Assembly: GCA_028293055.1 (NCBI GenBank)
Contig: JAQGLD010000621.1
Location: 1 to 5,078, forward strand
Reading direction: 5' to 3'
Source of the DNA: Alphaproteobacteria bacterium
Lineage (GTDB): Bacteria > Pseudomonadota > Alphaproteobacteria > Sphingomonadales > Sphingomonadaceae
DNA: 5,078 bases
A program made the translations under genes and the position numbers. The notes beneath the pieces are model-generated. The model was given only the letters and a program-made list of their open reading frames with translations. It did not search any database and was not told where the DNA came from. Shown in pieces: positions 1 to 5,078 of the stretch (position 1 is its first letter; each line of letters opens with the position of its first letter).

Positions 1-1
1 G

Positions 2-64
2 CGCGGCCACTGGGCGGAAATCGACCGGCCCGAGGATATCGAGGGCTGGGATCCTCCTGCCTGA
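2..64 (+). CDS. C-terminal end of a probable NTP (cytidylyl)transferase, partial
   Basis: Only the last 20 codons and the TGA stop (62-64) lie in the window; the gene starts to the left. The visible tail reads HWAEIDRPEDIEGWDPPA. The H-W-x-E-I-D-x-P-E-D pattern is the usual C-terminal signature of MobA/LicC-like nucleotidyltransferases (phosphocholine, inositol-phosphate or sugar-phosphate type), where the Asp of EID helps bind metal and substrate. Such enzymes activate a phosphorylated alcohol with CTP or another NTP in the cytoplasm. The gene converges on the CDP-alcohol phosphotransferase at 83-1189, which would use a CDP-activated alcohol; this makes a cytidylyltransferase plausible. The family call rests on a short motif plus context, so the exact substrate cannot be named. 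Confidence 0.6.
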   Translation, partial: RGHWAEIDRPEDIEGWDPPA

Positions 65-75
65 GGACAGGAGGA
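52..75. terminator. Hairpin between convergent genes, possible weak bidirectional terminator
   Basis: TCCTCCTG (52-59) and CAGGAGGA (68-75) form a perfect 8-bp stem with an 8-nt loop. The loop contains the TGA stop of the plus-strand gene, and the stem lies 7 nt from the stop of the minus-strand gene. The position between two convergent stops suits a shared terminator. There is no T-run on either side, so classical intrinsic termination is not well supported. Confidence 0.35.
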
Positions 76-82
76 GAGAAGC

Positions 83-1189
83 TCAAGCCAGCCAGCTCCG
101 GATTTCGCGCCCGCGCGCCCGCGCTGCGAAGGCCTGGGCCAGCTGGATGGCGTGCACCACCAGTGAAATTACCGTCCACGCCGCCACTTCGGCCAGTCCC
201 CAGTCCGGCCGCGCGAAGGCGAGCGAGACGAGCAGGATCACCCAGTTCGGGTTGCGCCGCGCAGTGATCAGCCGGAAATCGGAATCCACCTTGCGCCAGA
301 CATGCACGTGCATCCCGAATGCCTTGATGAAGGCGCCCTCGATCAGCCGTTGGACGACATAGCCGCCGACCAGCACCGCCATGATCAGCGCGAAAATGGC
401 CGGCCGGAAGGCGAGGCCCCAATGGGCCAGGCCGACGCCCCAGGCATAACACCAGATCGGCGGGTGGACGAGGTCGATGCCGTGATCGAAGATATTGCCC
501 CACCAGGACGAGGTGATCGTGCAGCGGGCGAGCTTGCCGTCGACCGTGTCGAGGATCATGAAGACGAGGCCGATCAGCAGGCCCTGCCAATAATATCCCT
601 CCCAGAAGCACCAGGTTGCGATCACGCAGAGGATTGCGCCGATCGAGGTCACCATATTGGGGCTGAGCCCGATTCGAGCCGCGGCCCGGGTGAGCGCCAG
701 CGCCCATTCCGGCCAGAGATATTTGGTCAGCACATCGGTCACGCCCTTATAGGCGCCGGCGTAACTGGCGCGTTCGAGCGCGCGAACGCTTGCGGGCTCG
801 AGCCGGCCGAGAAACGGCTTCTCGCGCTTGCGCAGCGCTTCGTTCTCGATCGCGCCGCTGCTCTCATAGTCGATCAGCACGAGGCCGTCTGACGTCGCCA
901 GCGGCCGGTTTCCCTCCATCGCTCCGGCGACCGCCTCCCGCGCCTCCGGACGCCCGATATTGGCGAGCACCGGGACGCCCCCGAGGGTCAGGACATGGTC
1001 GGGCATTGCAGCGATCTGCTTCAGCCAGGCCGGGTCGAAGACGAAATCGAGGTTGGCGATCAGAGCGGCGCCGAGCCCTTCCGAGAAGGGCGCAAAGCCC
1101 TGGGCGCGCGCGATTCGCTCGAGCCGATCGCGCGACGTCATGCCCCACATTCGTGTGGGGTTCGTTCCGACGGCGAGCCATGCGGTCAC
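83..1189 (-). CDS. CDP-alcohol phosphatidyltransferase family membrane protein with degenerate nucleotidyltransferase-like N-terminal domain
   Basis: A 368-aa inner-membrane enzyme expected to transfer a phospho-alcohol head group from a CDP-alcohol to an acceptor alcohol, releasing CMP. The family signature D-x2-D-G-x2-A-R-x8-G-x3-D-x3-D is complete: D214, D217, G218, A221, R222, G231, D235, D239. About six hydrophobic segments follow or flank it (roughly 178-197, 199-213, 243-261, 263-282, 314-328, 333-352). Residues 1 to about 130 are soluble. They recall a MobA/inositol-phosphate cytidylyltransferase fold (for example NLDFVFDPAWL near 46-56), but I see no G-x-G-T-R...P-K nucleotide-binding motif, so this half looks inactive. 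The overall plan resembles the fused IPCT/DIPPS enzymes, as does the SYAGAYKGVTDVLTKYLWP linker (142-160). The start is GTG at 1189, overlapping the hutH TGA as GTGA, with AAGGGG (1205-1200) 10 nt upstream. ATG codons at 1150 and 1141 are alternatives, but they would remove residues that seem to belong to the domain. The substrate is unknown. Confidence 0.85.
   Translation of the reverse strand: MTAWLAVGTNPTRMWGMTSRDRLERIARAQGFAPFSEGLGAALIANLDFVFDPAWLKQIAAMPDHVLTLGGVPVLANIGRPEAREAVAGAMEGNRPLATSDGLVLIDYESSGAIENEALRKREKPFLGRLEPASVRALERASYAGAYKGVTDVLTKYLWPEWALALTRAAARIGLSPNMVTSIGAILCVIATWCFWEGYYWQGLLIGLVFMILDTVDGKLARCTITSSWWGNIFDHGIDLVHPPIWCYAWGVGLAHWGLAFRPAIFALIMAVLVGGYVVQRLIEGAFIKAFGMHVHVWRKVDSDFRLITARRNPNWVILLVSLAFARPDWGLAEVAAWTVISLVVHAIQLAQAFAARARGREIRSWLA
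1143..1160 (-). other. Stem-loop just inside the CDP-alcohol gene, after the hutH stop
   Basis: CCCCACA (1143-1149) and TGTGGGG (1154-1160) form a perfect 7-bp stem with a 4-nt loop (CGAA in the minus-strand transcript). It lies 26 nt past the hutH stop and covers codons 10-16 of the GTG-started gene, including the alternative ATG at 1150; it ends 1 nt before the alternative ATG at 1141. It has no U-tract. It could slow ribosomes, protect the 3' end of hut mRNA, or be a chance result of coding for N-P-T-R-M-W-G. A role is inferred only. Confidence 0.4.
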
Positions 1190-2700
1190 TGGAACAGCAC
1201 CCCTTCGATTTCACCGGTCAGCATCCCATCGAGCACTGCCCGCTTCGCCCATTCGAGCTCCGGCGCGAGATAGCGGTCTGAGGCGAGATGGGGAATTTCG
1301 GCCCGCACCGCGGCTCGCGCCACTTCCAGCCTCTGCGAGCTTTTCAGCGGCGTATGGAAATCGACCCCCTGGCAGGCGGCGAGCAATTCGATTCCGACCA
1401 CGCCCGCGGCATTGCCGGCGATCCGGCGTGCCTTGGTGCCGGCGTGGGTCGCCATCGAGACATGGTCCTCCTGACCGGCCGAGGTCGGAACGGTGTCGAC
1501 GCTCGCCGGGAAAGCGAGGCTCTTATTCTCGGACACCAGAGCGGCAGCGGTCACGTGGGCAATCATGAAACCCGAATTGACCCCGCTGTCCGCGACCAGG
1601 AAGGGCGGAAGGCCGCTCAGCTTGGGGTCGACCAGCACGGCGGTGCGCCGCTCGGACATCGAGCCGATCTCGCAGCAGGCCATCGCCAGCATGTCGGCTG
1701 CGAACGCGATCGGCTGGGCATGGAAATTGCCGCCCGACAGCGCCTCCTCGTCGAACAGCAGGGGATTGTCGGTCGCGGCATTGGCCTCGGTCTCGAGCGT
1801 CCGTGCGGCGTGGCGGAGAAGATCGAGCACCGCGCCCATCACCTGGGGCTGGCAGCGGAAGCTGTACGGGTCCTGGACCTTGCCGCAATCGGCGTGCGAG
1901 CTGCGTATCTCGCTGTCGGCGAGGAGCACTCGCATGATTTCTGCGACCGCGATCTGTCCGGGCTGGCCGCGCGCGGCATGGATCCGAGCATCGAACGGGA
2001 CGTCGGTGCCCTTCAGCGCATCGGTCGACAAGCCGCCCGCCACCAGAGCGGCGGCGAAGACCCGCTCGCTCGTGAACAAGGCGTCGAGCGCGATCGCGGT
2101 CGAGACCTGGGTGCCGTTGATCAGCGCGAGTCCTTCCTTCGGGCCCAGCACCAGCGGCTCGAGCCCGAGCCGCTCCAGGGCGACGGATGCGGGAACGACC
2201 TCGCCGTCGAGCAGCATCGCGCCCTCGCCGATCAGGGGCGCGCTCATATGGGCGAGCGGGGCGAGGTCTCCCGAGGCTCCGACGGAGCCTTGCGACGGTA
2301 TGACCGGAAGCACATCCGCTTCGAGGAAGGCGAGCAGCCGCTCGACGATGACCCGGCGAACCCCGGAATGGCCCCGGCCCAGGCCGATCACCTTCAGCGC
2401 GATCAGCAACCGGACGATCGAGCGGTCGAGTGGCTCGCCGAGCCCGCAGCTGTGCGAGAGGATCAGGTTGCGCTGCAGCTCCCCGAGCCGTTCGTCGGCG
2501 ATCCGGGTCTGGGCGAGCAGGCCGAAACCGGTGTTGACCCCGTAGACCGTGCGGCCGCTGGCAAGGATCGCGCCGACCTGCGCCGCGGCCGCGCCGATCG
2601 CGTCCCAGGCCGAATCGGCTAGCTCGACCCGCGCTCCGGCGCCGATGGCGCGGAGATCGGCCAAACTGACCGCACCGGGAATGAGCGTGACAAGGTCCAT
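1186..2700 (-). CDS. hutH: Histidine ammonia-lyase (histidase)
   Basis: A cytoplasmic homotetrameric-type lyase of 504 aa, close to the usual ~510. It removes ammonia from L-histidine to give trans-urocanate, the first step of histidine catabolism. The MIO cofactor triad A142-S143-G144 sits in GSVGASGDLAPLAHM (138-152). Other expected active-site residues are Y53 (TVYGVNTGFGLL), H83 (LSHSCG), N195 (LINGTQ), Y279 and R282 (QDPYSFRCQPQVMG), F326 (GGNFHAQP) and E411 (SAGQEDHVSM). Numbering matches the Pseudomonas putida enzyme to within a few residues, so it should be active and is histidase rather than PAL or TAL (H83 is the histidase-type residue). The start is ATG at 2700 with GGCGAGG (2714-2708) 7 nt upstream. 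It lies 164 nt after hutU, and its TGA overlaps the next gene's GTG. The Shine-Dalgarno lies in an inverted repeat, which could modulate translation. Confidence 0.97.
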   Translation of the reverse strand: MDLVTLIPGAVSLADLRAIGAGARVELADSAWDAIGAAAAQVGAILASGRTVYGVNTGFGLLAQTRIADERLGELQRNLILSHSCGLGEPLDRSIVRLLIALKVIGLGRGHSGVRRVIVERLLAFLEADVLPVIPSQGSVGASGDLAPLAHMSAPLIGEGAMLLDGEVVPASVALERLGLEPLVLGPKEGLALINGTQVSTAIALDALFTSERVFAAALVAGGLSTDALKGTDVPFDARIHAARGQPGQIAVAEIMRVLLADSEIRSSHADCGKVQDPYSFRCQPQVMGAVLDLLRHAARTLETEANAATDNPLLFDEEALSGGNFHAQPIAFAADMLAMACCEIGSMSERRTAVLVDPKLSGLPPFLVADSGVNSGFMIAHVTAAALVSENKSLAFPASVDTVPTSAGQEDHVSMATHAGTKARRIAGNAAGVVGIELLAACQGVDFHTPLKSSQRLEVARAAVRAEIPHLASDRYLAPELEWAKRAVLDGMLTGEIEGVLFQ

Positions 2701-2707
2701 TTTCTAG

Positions 2708-2714
2708 CCTCGCC
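2708..2714 (-). promoter_or_regulatory. hutH ribosome-binding site inside a REP arm
   Basis: The minus strand reads GGCGAGG, then CTAGAAA (7 nt), then the hutH ATG. Six of the seven bases (2709-2714) are part of the long inverted repeat 2709-2730 / 2824-2845, whose far arm begins CTCGCC in the transcript and can pair exactly with GGCGAG. The local hairpin of the near unit (2715-2722 with 2727-2734) leaves the site free. Two alternative folds therefore exist on paper. Confidence 0.6.
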
Positions 2715-2738
2715 ATTCCCGCGAAGGCGGGAATCCAG
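2711..2738 (+). repeat. REP-like unit 1 (full)
   Basis: It starts CGCC, then ATTCCCGC (2715-2722), loop GAAG, then GCGGGAAT (2727-2734) and ends CCAG. The 8-bp stem is perfect. Its outer left end carries the hutH Shine-Dalgarno on the minus strand. Confidence 0.85.
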
Positions 2739-2775
2739 CGCTGCCTGCGAACCGCCACCGGGCGGAGAGGCCGAA

Positions 2776-2803
2776 CTGGATCCCCGAGTGCCCGGGGATG
2801 ACG
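2776..2803 (-). repeat. REP-like unit 2 (full, opposite orientation)
   Basis: On the plus strand it begins CTGG, with stem ATCCCCG (2780-2786) and CGGGGAT (2793-2799) around a 6-nt loop, and ends GACG. Its CTGGAT end mirrors the ATCCAG end of unit 1 (2733-2738), so the two form an inverted pair separated by 37 nt. Base changes are compensated in both arms (CCCCG with CGGGG), as expected for a selected hairpin. Confidence 0.8.
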
Positions 2804-2823
2804 CGAAAGGGTTCAAGCTGCGT

Positions 2824-2843
2824 CCGCTTTCGCGGGAATGGCG
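2824..2843 (-). repeat. REP-like unit 3 (truncated)
   Basis: On the minus strand it reads CGCCATTCCCGCGAAAGCGG and then diverges, lacking the GAATCCAG end. Only a 4-bp local stem remains (CCGC 2824-2827 with GCGG 2832-2835), so it is better placed to pair with unit 1 over long range. Confidence 0.7.
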
Positions 2844-2864
2844 AGAAAGGGCAACCACTCAAGG

Positions 2865-4520
2865 TCACCCGATCATCGGCAGGTCAAGCCCCTGCTCGCG
2901 GGCGCAGGCGATCGCTTCCTCATAGCCGGCATCGGCGTGGCGCATCACTCCGGTGCCCGGGTCGTTCCACAGCACGCGGGCGAGTCGCTTCGCCGCTGAC
3001 TCGGTGCCGTCGGCGACGACGACCATTCCGGCATGCTGCGAATAGCCCATGCCGACTCCGCCGCCATGGTGGAGCGAGACCCAGGTCGCGCCCGAGGCGG
3101 TGTTGAGCAGGGCGTTGAGCAGCGGCCAGTCGGAGACCGCGTCGGAACCGTCCTTCATCGCCTCGGTCTCGCGATTGGGGCTTGCGACCGATCCACTGTC
3201 GAGATGATCGCGGCCGATCACGATCGGCGCCTTGAGCTCTCCGCTCGCCACCATCTCGTTGAAGGCGAGGCCGAGGCGGTCGCGCTGGCCGAGCCCGACC
3301 CAGCAGATCCGCGCCGGCAGACCCTGGAAGGCGATCCGATCGCGCGCCATGTCGAGCCAGCGGTGGAGGTGCGGGTCGTCGGGGATCAGTGCCTTCACCC
3401 TGGCATCGGTCCGGTAGATATCCTCGGGATCCCCCGAAAGCGCCACCCAGCGGAACGGACCGATGCCCCGGCAGAAGAGCGGCCGCACATAGGCCGGGAC
3501 GAAGCCCGGGAAGTCGAACGCGCGGTTCACCCCTTCATCGAGCGCGACCTGGCGTATATTGTTGCCGTAATCGAAGGTTGGAATGCCCCTGTCGCGGAAG
3601 GCGAGCATCGCCTCGACATGGATCGCCATCGACGCGCGCGCTGCATCCTCCACCGCTTTGGGATCGCGCTCGCGAAGGTCGCGCCATTGCTCGACGCTCC
3701 AGCCGATCGGGAGGTAGCCGTTGACCGGGTCGTGCGCGGAAGTCTGGTCGGTGACCGCGTCGGGGCGAATGCCGCGGCGGACCATCTCGGGCAGGATTTC
3801 GGCGGCATTGCCGAGCAGGCCGACCGAGATCGGCGCCCGGGCATTGCGGATGATGTCGAGCGCCTCGTCGAGGCTGGTCGCCCGGCGGTCGAGATAACGG
3901 GTCTCGAGCCTCTTCTCGATCCGGCTGTCCTGGCATTCGATCGCGAGGCAGTGCGCTCCGGCCATCACCGCGGCGAGCGGCTGCGCGCCGCCCATCCCGC
4001 CGAGACCCGCGGTGAGGATCCAGCGGCCCCCAAGGTCTCCGCCATAATGCTGGCGGCCCATTTCCGCGAAGGTCTCGTAGGTCCCCTGAACGATGCCCTG
4101 GGTGCCGATATAGATCCACGATCCGGCCGTCATCTGGCCGTACATCATCAGGCCCTTGCGATCGAGCGCGTGGAAATGCTCCCAGGTCGCCCATTTCGGC
4201 ACCAGGTTCGAGTTGGCGATCAGGACTCGCGGCGAGTCCTCATGGGTGCGGAAGACCCCGACCGGCTTGCCCGACTGGACGAGCAGGGTCTCGTCCCCCT
4301 CGAGCCGTTCGAGCGTCTCGACGATCCGGTCGAAACTTTCCCAGTCGCGCGCCGCCCGGCCGATGCCGCCATAGACGACCAGCTCCTCGGGCGCTTCGGC
4401 GACGGCGGGATCGAGATTGTTCTGAAGCATCCGCACCGCGGCCTCGGTCGCCCAGCTCTTCGCGACCCTCTCGGGTCCGGTGCGGGCACGGATCGAGCGG
4501 CTGTTGTCGCGGCGTGTCAT
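2865..4520 (-). CDS. hutU: Urocanate hydratase (urocanase)
   Basis: A cytoplasmic 551-aa enzyme (family about 550-560 aa) that adds water to trans-urocanate, with tightly bound NAD+ acting as electrophile, to give 4-imidazolone-5-propionate; second step of histidine breakdown. The N-terminal core has [13 protein letters not shown] (48-60). A Rossmann-type NAD+ domain contains [13 protein letters not shown] (171-183) and LAIEC (192-196), followed by [15 protein letters not shown] (257-271). The conserved cysteine is C406 in [15 protein letters not shown], equivalent to the catalytic Cys410 of P. putida, and the glycine-rich [19 protein letters not shown] (482-500) is also present. I see no missing key residue. 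The start is ATG at 4520 with a strong GGAGG (4529-4525) only 4 nt upstream. It lies 54 nt after hutI and 164 nt before hutH, in the same direction, so the three are probably one operon. The Shine-Dalgarno is in one arm of a perfect palindrome. Confidence 0.97.
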   Translation of the reverse strand: MTRRDNSRSIRARTGPERVAKSWATEAAVRMLQNNLDPAVAEAPEELVVYGGIGRAARDWESFDRIVETLERLEGDETLLVQSGKPVGVFRTHEDSPRVLIANSNLVPKWATWEHFHALDRKGLMMYGQMTAGSWIYIGTQGIVQGTYETFAEMGRQHYGGDLGGRWILTAGLGGMGGAQPLAAVMAGAHCLAIECQDSRIEKRLETRYLDRRATSLDEALDIIRNARAPISVGLLGNAAEILPEMVRRGIRPDAVTDQTSAHDPVNGYLPIGWSVEQWRDLRERDPKAVEDAARASMAIHVEAMLAFRDRGIPTFDYGNNIRQVALDEGVNRAFDFPGFVPAYVRPLFCRGIGPFRWVALSGDPEDIYRTDARVKALIPDDPHLHRWLDMARDRIAFQGLPARICWVGLGQRDRLGLAFNEMVASGELKAPIVIGRDHLDSGSVASPNRETEAMKDGSDAVSDWPLLNALLNTASGATWVSLHHGGGVGMGYSQHAGMVVVADGTESAAKRLARVLWNDPGTGVMRHADAGYEEAIACAREQGLDLPMIG

Positions 4521-4522
4521 AA

Positions 4523-4544
4523 ATCCTCCCCGAACGGGGAGGAT
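4523..4544 (-). promoter_or_regulatory. Perfect 22-bp palindrome containing the hutU ribosome-binding site
   Basis: The arm ATCCTCCCCG (4523-4532) and its exact reverse complement (4535-4544) are separated by AA. In the minus-strand transcript the second arm contains GGGGAGGAU and is followed by UU and the hutU AUG, so folding would bury the Shine-Dalgarno in a stem of 9-10 bp. Alternatives are a dispersed palindromic repeat that supplied a ready-made GGAGG, or a DNA-binding site. It does not look like the known HutC operator (CTTGTATATACAAG type). The rest of the hutI-hutU gap (4545-4574) has only a short stem, CGGGA (4551-4555) with TCCCG (4565-4569). Confidence 0.65.
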
Positions 4545-4574
4545 CTTTAGCGGGACCGCCCCGTTCCCGGAACC

Positions 4575-5078
4575 CTAGGCGTCCACTCCCGCCACGATCC
4601 TTCGTTCGGGCCCCGGCTGGCCGAGCCAGTAGCACAATTCCGCGGGACGATTGATCCGCCAGAGGCAAAGGTCGGCGGCCTTGCCGGTGGCGATGGTGCC
4701 GATCTCGCGATCGAGGTCGAGCGCCTTGGCAGCATGGCGGGTCATTCCGAGCAGGGCCTCTTCGGGCGTCAGGCCGAACAGGGTGCAGGCCATTGCGAGC
4801 ATCAGGGTGGGGGACAGGACCGGCGAAGTGCCCGGATTGCAATCGGTGGCGACCGCCATCGGGACTCCGTAGCGGCGCAGCAGGTCGATCGGCGGCTTGC
4901 GGGTCTCGCCGAGCGCGAAAAAGGCGCCGGGGAGCAATACCGCGACCATGCCGGCCTCGGCCATCGCTTTGACTGCGGTCTCGTTGGCATGTTCGAGATG
5001 ATCGGCGGAAAGCGCACCGAACTCGGCCGCGAGCGCTGCGCCCTGGAGATTGCTGAGCTGCTCGGCGTGAAGCTTGAC
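4575..5078 (-). CDS. hutI: Imidazolonepropionase, C-terminal part
   Basis: The last 168 codons and the TAG stop (4577-4575); the frame is open to the right edge, so roughly the first 235-240 residues of a ~400-aa protein are missing. The enzyme is a cytoplasmic amidohydrolase-superfamily metalloenzyme that hydrolyses imidazolone-5-propionate to N-formimino-L-glutamate, the third step of the pathway. The visible part starts [10 protein letters not shown] (metal-ligand His and the HAE Glu of the family), then ALSADHLEH (second conserved His), [14 protein letters not shown], and [14 protein letters not shown] with the conserved metal-ligand Asp (Asp324-type). It ends with the usual [11 protein letters not shown]...[10 protein letters not shown] composite-domain strand region. 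It is the most upstream hut gene visible and is followed by hutU in the same direction. The operon promoter and any HutC site must lie beyond the window. Confidence 0.96.
   Translation of the reverse strand, partial: VKLHAEQLSNLQGAALAAEFGALSADHLEHANETAVKAMAEAGMVAVLLPGAFFALGETRKPPIDLLRRYGVPMAVATDCNPGTSPVLSPTLMLAMACTLFGLTPEEALLGMTRHAAKALDLDREIGTIATGKAADLCLWRINRPAELCYWLGQPGPERRIVAGVDA

Larger units (their letters stand above)
2709..2845. repeat. Composite REP-like element (three palindromic units) filling the hutU-hutH gap
   Basis: The outer arms 2709-2730 and 2824-2845 are inverted repeats, 22 bp with one mismatch (2726/2828, a G-U wobble in one strand), 93 nt apart. Inside are three related units of the type common in the spacers of sphingomonads and other alphaproteobacteria: a full unit at 2711-2738, a second full unit in the opposite orientation at 2776-2803, and a truncated unit at 2824-2843. 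The arrangement resembles a BIME. It follows the hutU stop by about 20 nt and reaches to within 9 nt of the hutH start. Likely effects are mRNA stabilisation, partial termination or translational control. The peptide translated through it (SRHSRESG, LDSRLRGNG) is the usual product of such repeats and not a gene. Confidence 0.85.

Noticed and set aside
302..892. 196-aa plus-strand frame inside the CDP-alcohol gene
   Set aside because: Antisense shadow of a gene with a complete family signature; no domain and no plausible context.
1288..2622. 444-aa and 350-aa plus-strand open frames antisense to hutH
   Set aside because: Shadow frames of hutH in high-GC DNA; no family motif, low-complexity charged composition.
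1523..2758. 411-aa minus-strand frame overlapping hutH in another frame
   Set aside because: Arginine-rich out-of-frame translation of hutH that begins in the repeat element; hutH itself carries all catalytic motifs.
2619..2858. 79-aa minus-strand frame across the hutU-hutH gap
   Set aside because: The SRHSRESG and LDSRLRGNG strings are the translation of REP-like palindromes and are often mis-annotated as genes.
3033..4550. A 505-aa open frame on the plus strand, antisense to hutU
   Set aside because: It lies entirely opposite a clear full-length urocanase. Its composition (rich in R, D, H, E, A, G) is what GC-rich codon bias produces on the opposite strand, and it shows no recognisable domain.
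4521..4574. Possible HutC operator or a new promoter before hutU
   Set aside because: No CTTGTATATACAAG-like site and no convincing -35/-10 pair; the palindrome is better explained as an RNA or repeat element around the ribosome-binding site.
1..5078. CRISPR array, tRNA, insertion sequence or defence system
   Set aside because: No regularly spaced direct repeats, cloverleaf, transposase or nuclease motif seen; almost all of the window is explained by four hut/lipid genes.

Overview
The window is a compact, GC-rich (mostly G/C at third codon positions) bacterial segment. It carries the downstream part of a histidine-utilisation (hut) operon on the minus strand, followed by a phospholipid-type CDP-alcohol phosphotransferase gene. 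The GC-rich codon use, the interspersed palindromic repeats of the ATTCCCGC...GCGGGAATCCAG kind and the style of the CDP-alcohol gene suggest an alphaproteobacterium, most likely a sphingomonad. That assignment is an inference from familiarity; there is no rRNA or other marker here.

Layout, read in the direction of transcription (right to left): the C-terminal 168 codons of hutI (imidazolonepropionase, 5' end outside the window); a 54-nt gap with a perfect 22-bp palindrome that holds the hutU Shine-Dalgarno; complete hutU (urocanate hydratase, 551 aa); a 164-nt gap filled by three REP-like palindromic units; complete hutH (histidine ammonia-lyase, 504 aa, all expected catalytic residues present); then, overlapping the hutH stop as GTGA, a 368-aa membrane CDP-alcohol phosphotransferase with a degenerate nucleotidyltransferase-like N-terminal half. 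At the far left, the last 20 codons of a plus-strand gene end convergently. They look like the C-terminus of a sugar/choline/inositol-phosphate nucleotidyltransferase.

HutH converts histidine to urocanate, HutU converts urocanate to imidazolonepropionate, and HutI opens the ring to formiminoglutamate. The last steps (HutG or HutF/HutG-type enzymes) and the regulator HutC are not in the window. The CDP-alcohol enzyme and the convergent nucleotidyltransferase probably form a separate lipid or polar head-group pathway: a cytidylyltransferase makes the CDP-activated alcohol and the membrane enzyme transfers it. The lipid gene appears to be read through from hutH.

The core genes are ordinary. The points worth a second look are in the gaps: both hutU and hutH have their ribosome-binding sites inside inverted repeats, a hairpin sits just inside the 3' side of the hutH/lipid-gene overlap, and a catabolic operon is tied to a two-domain lipid synthase. 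I see no mobile element, CRISPR array, tRNA/rRNA or obviously new multi-gene system.
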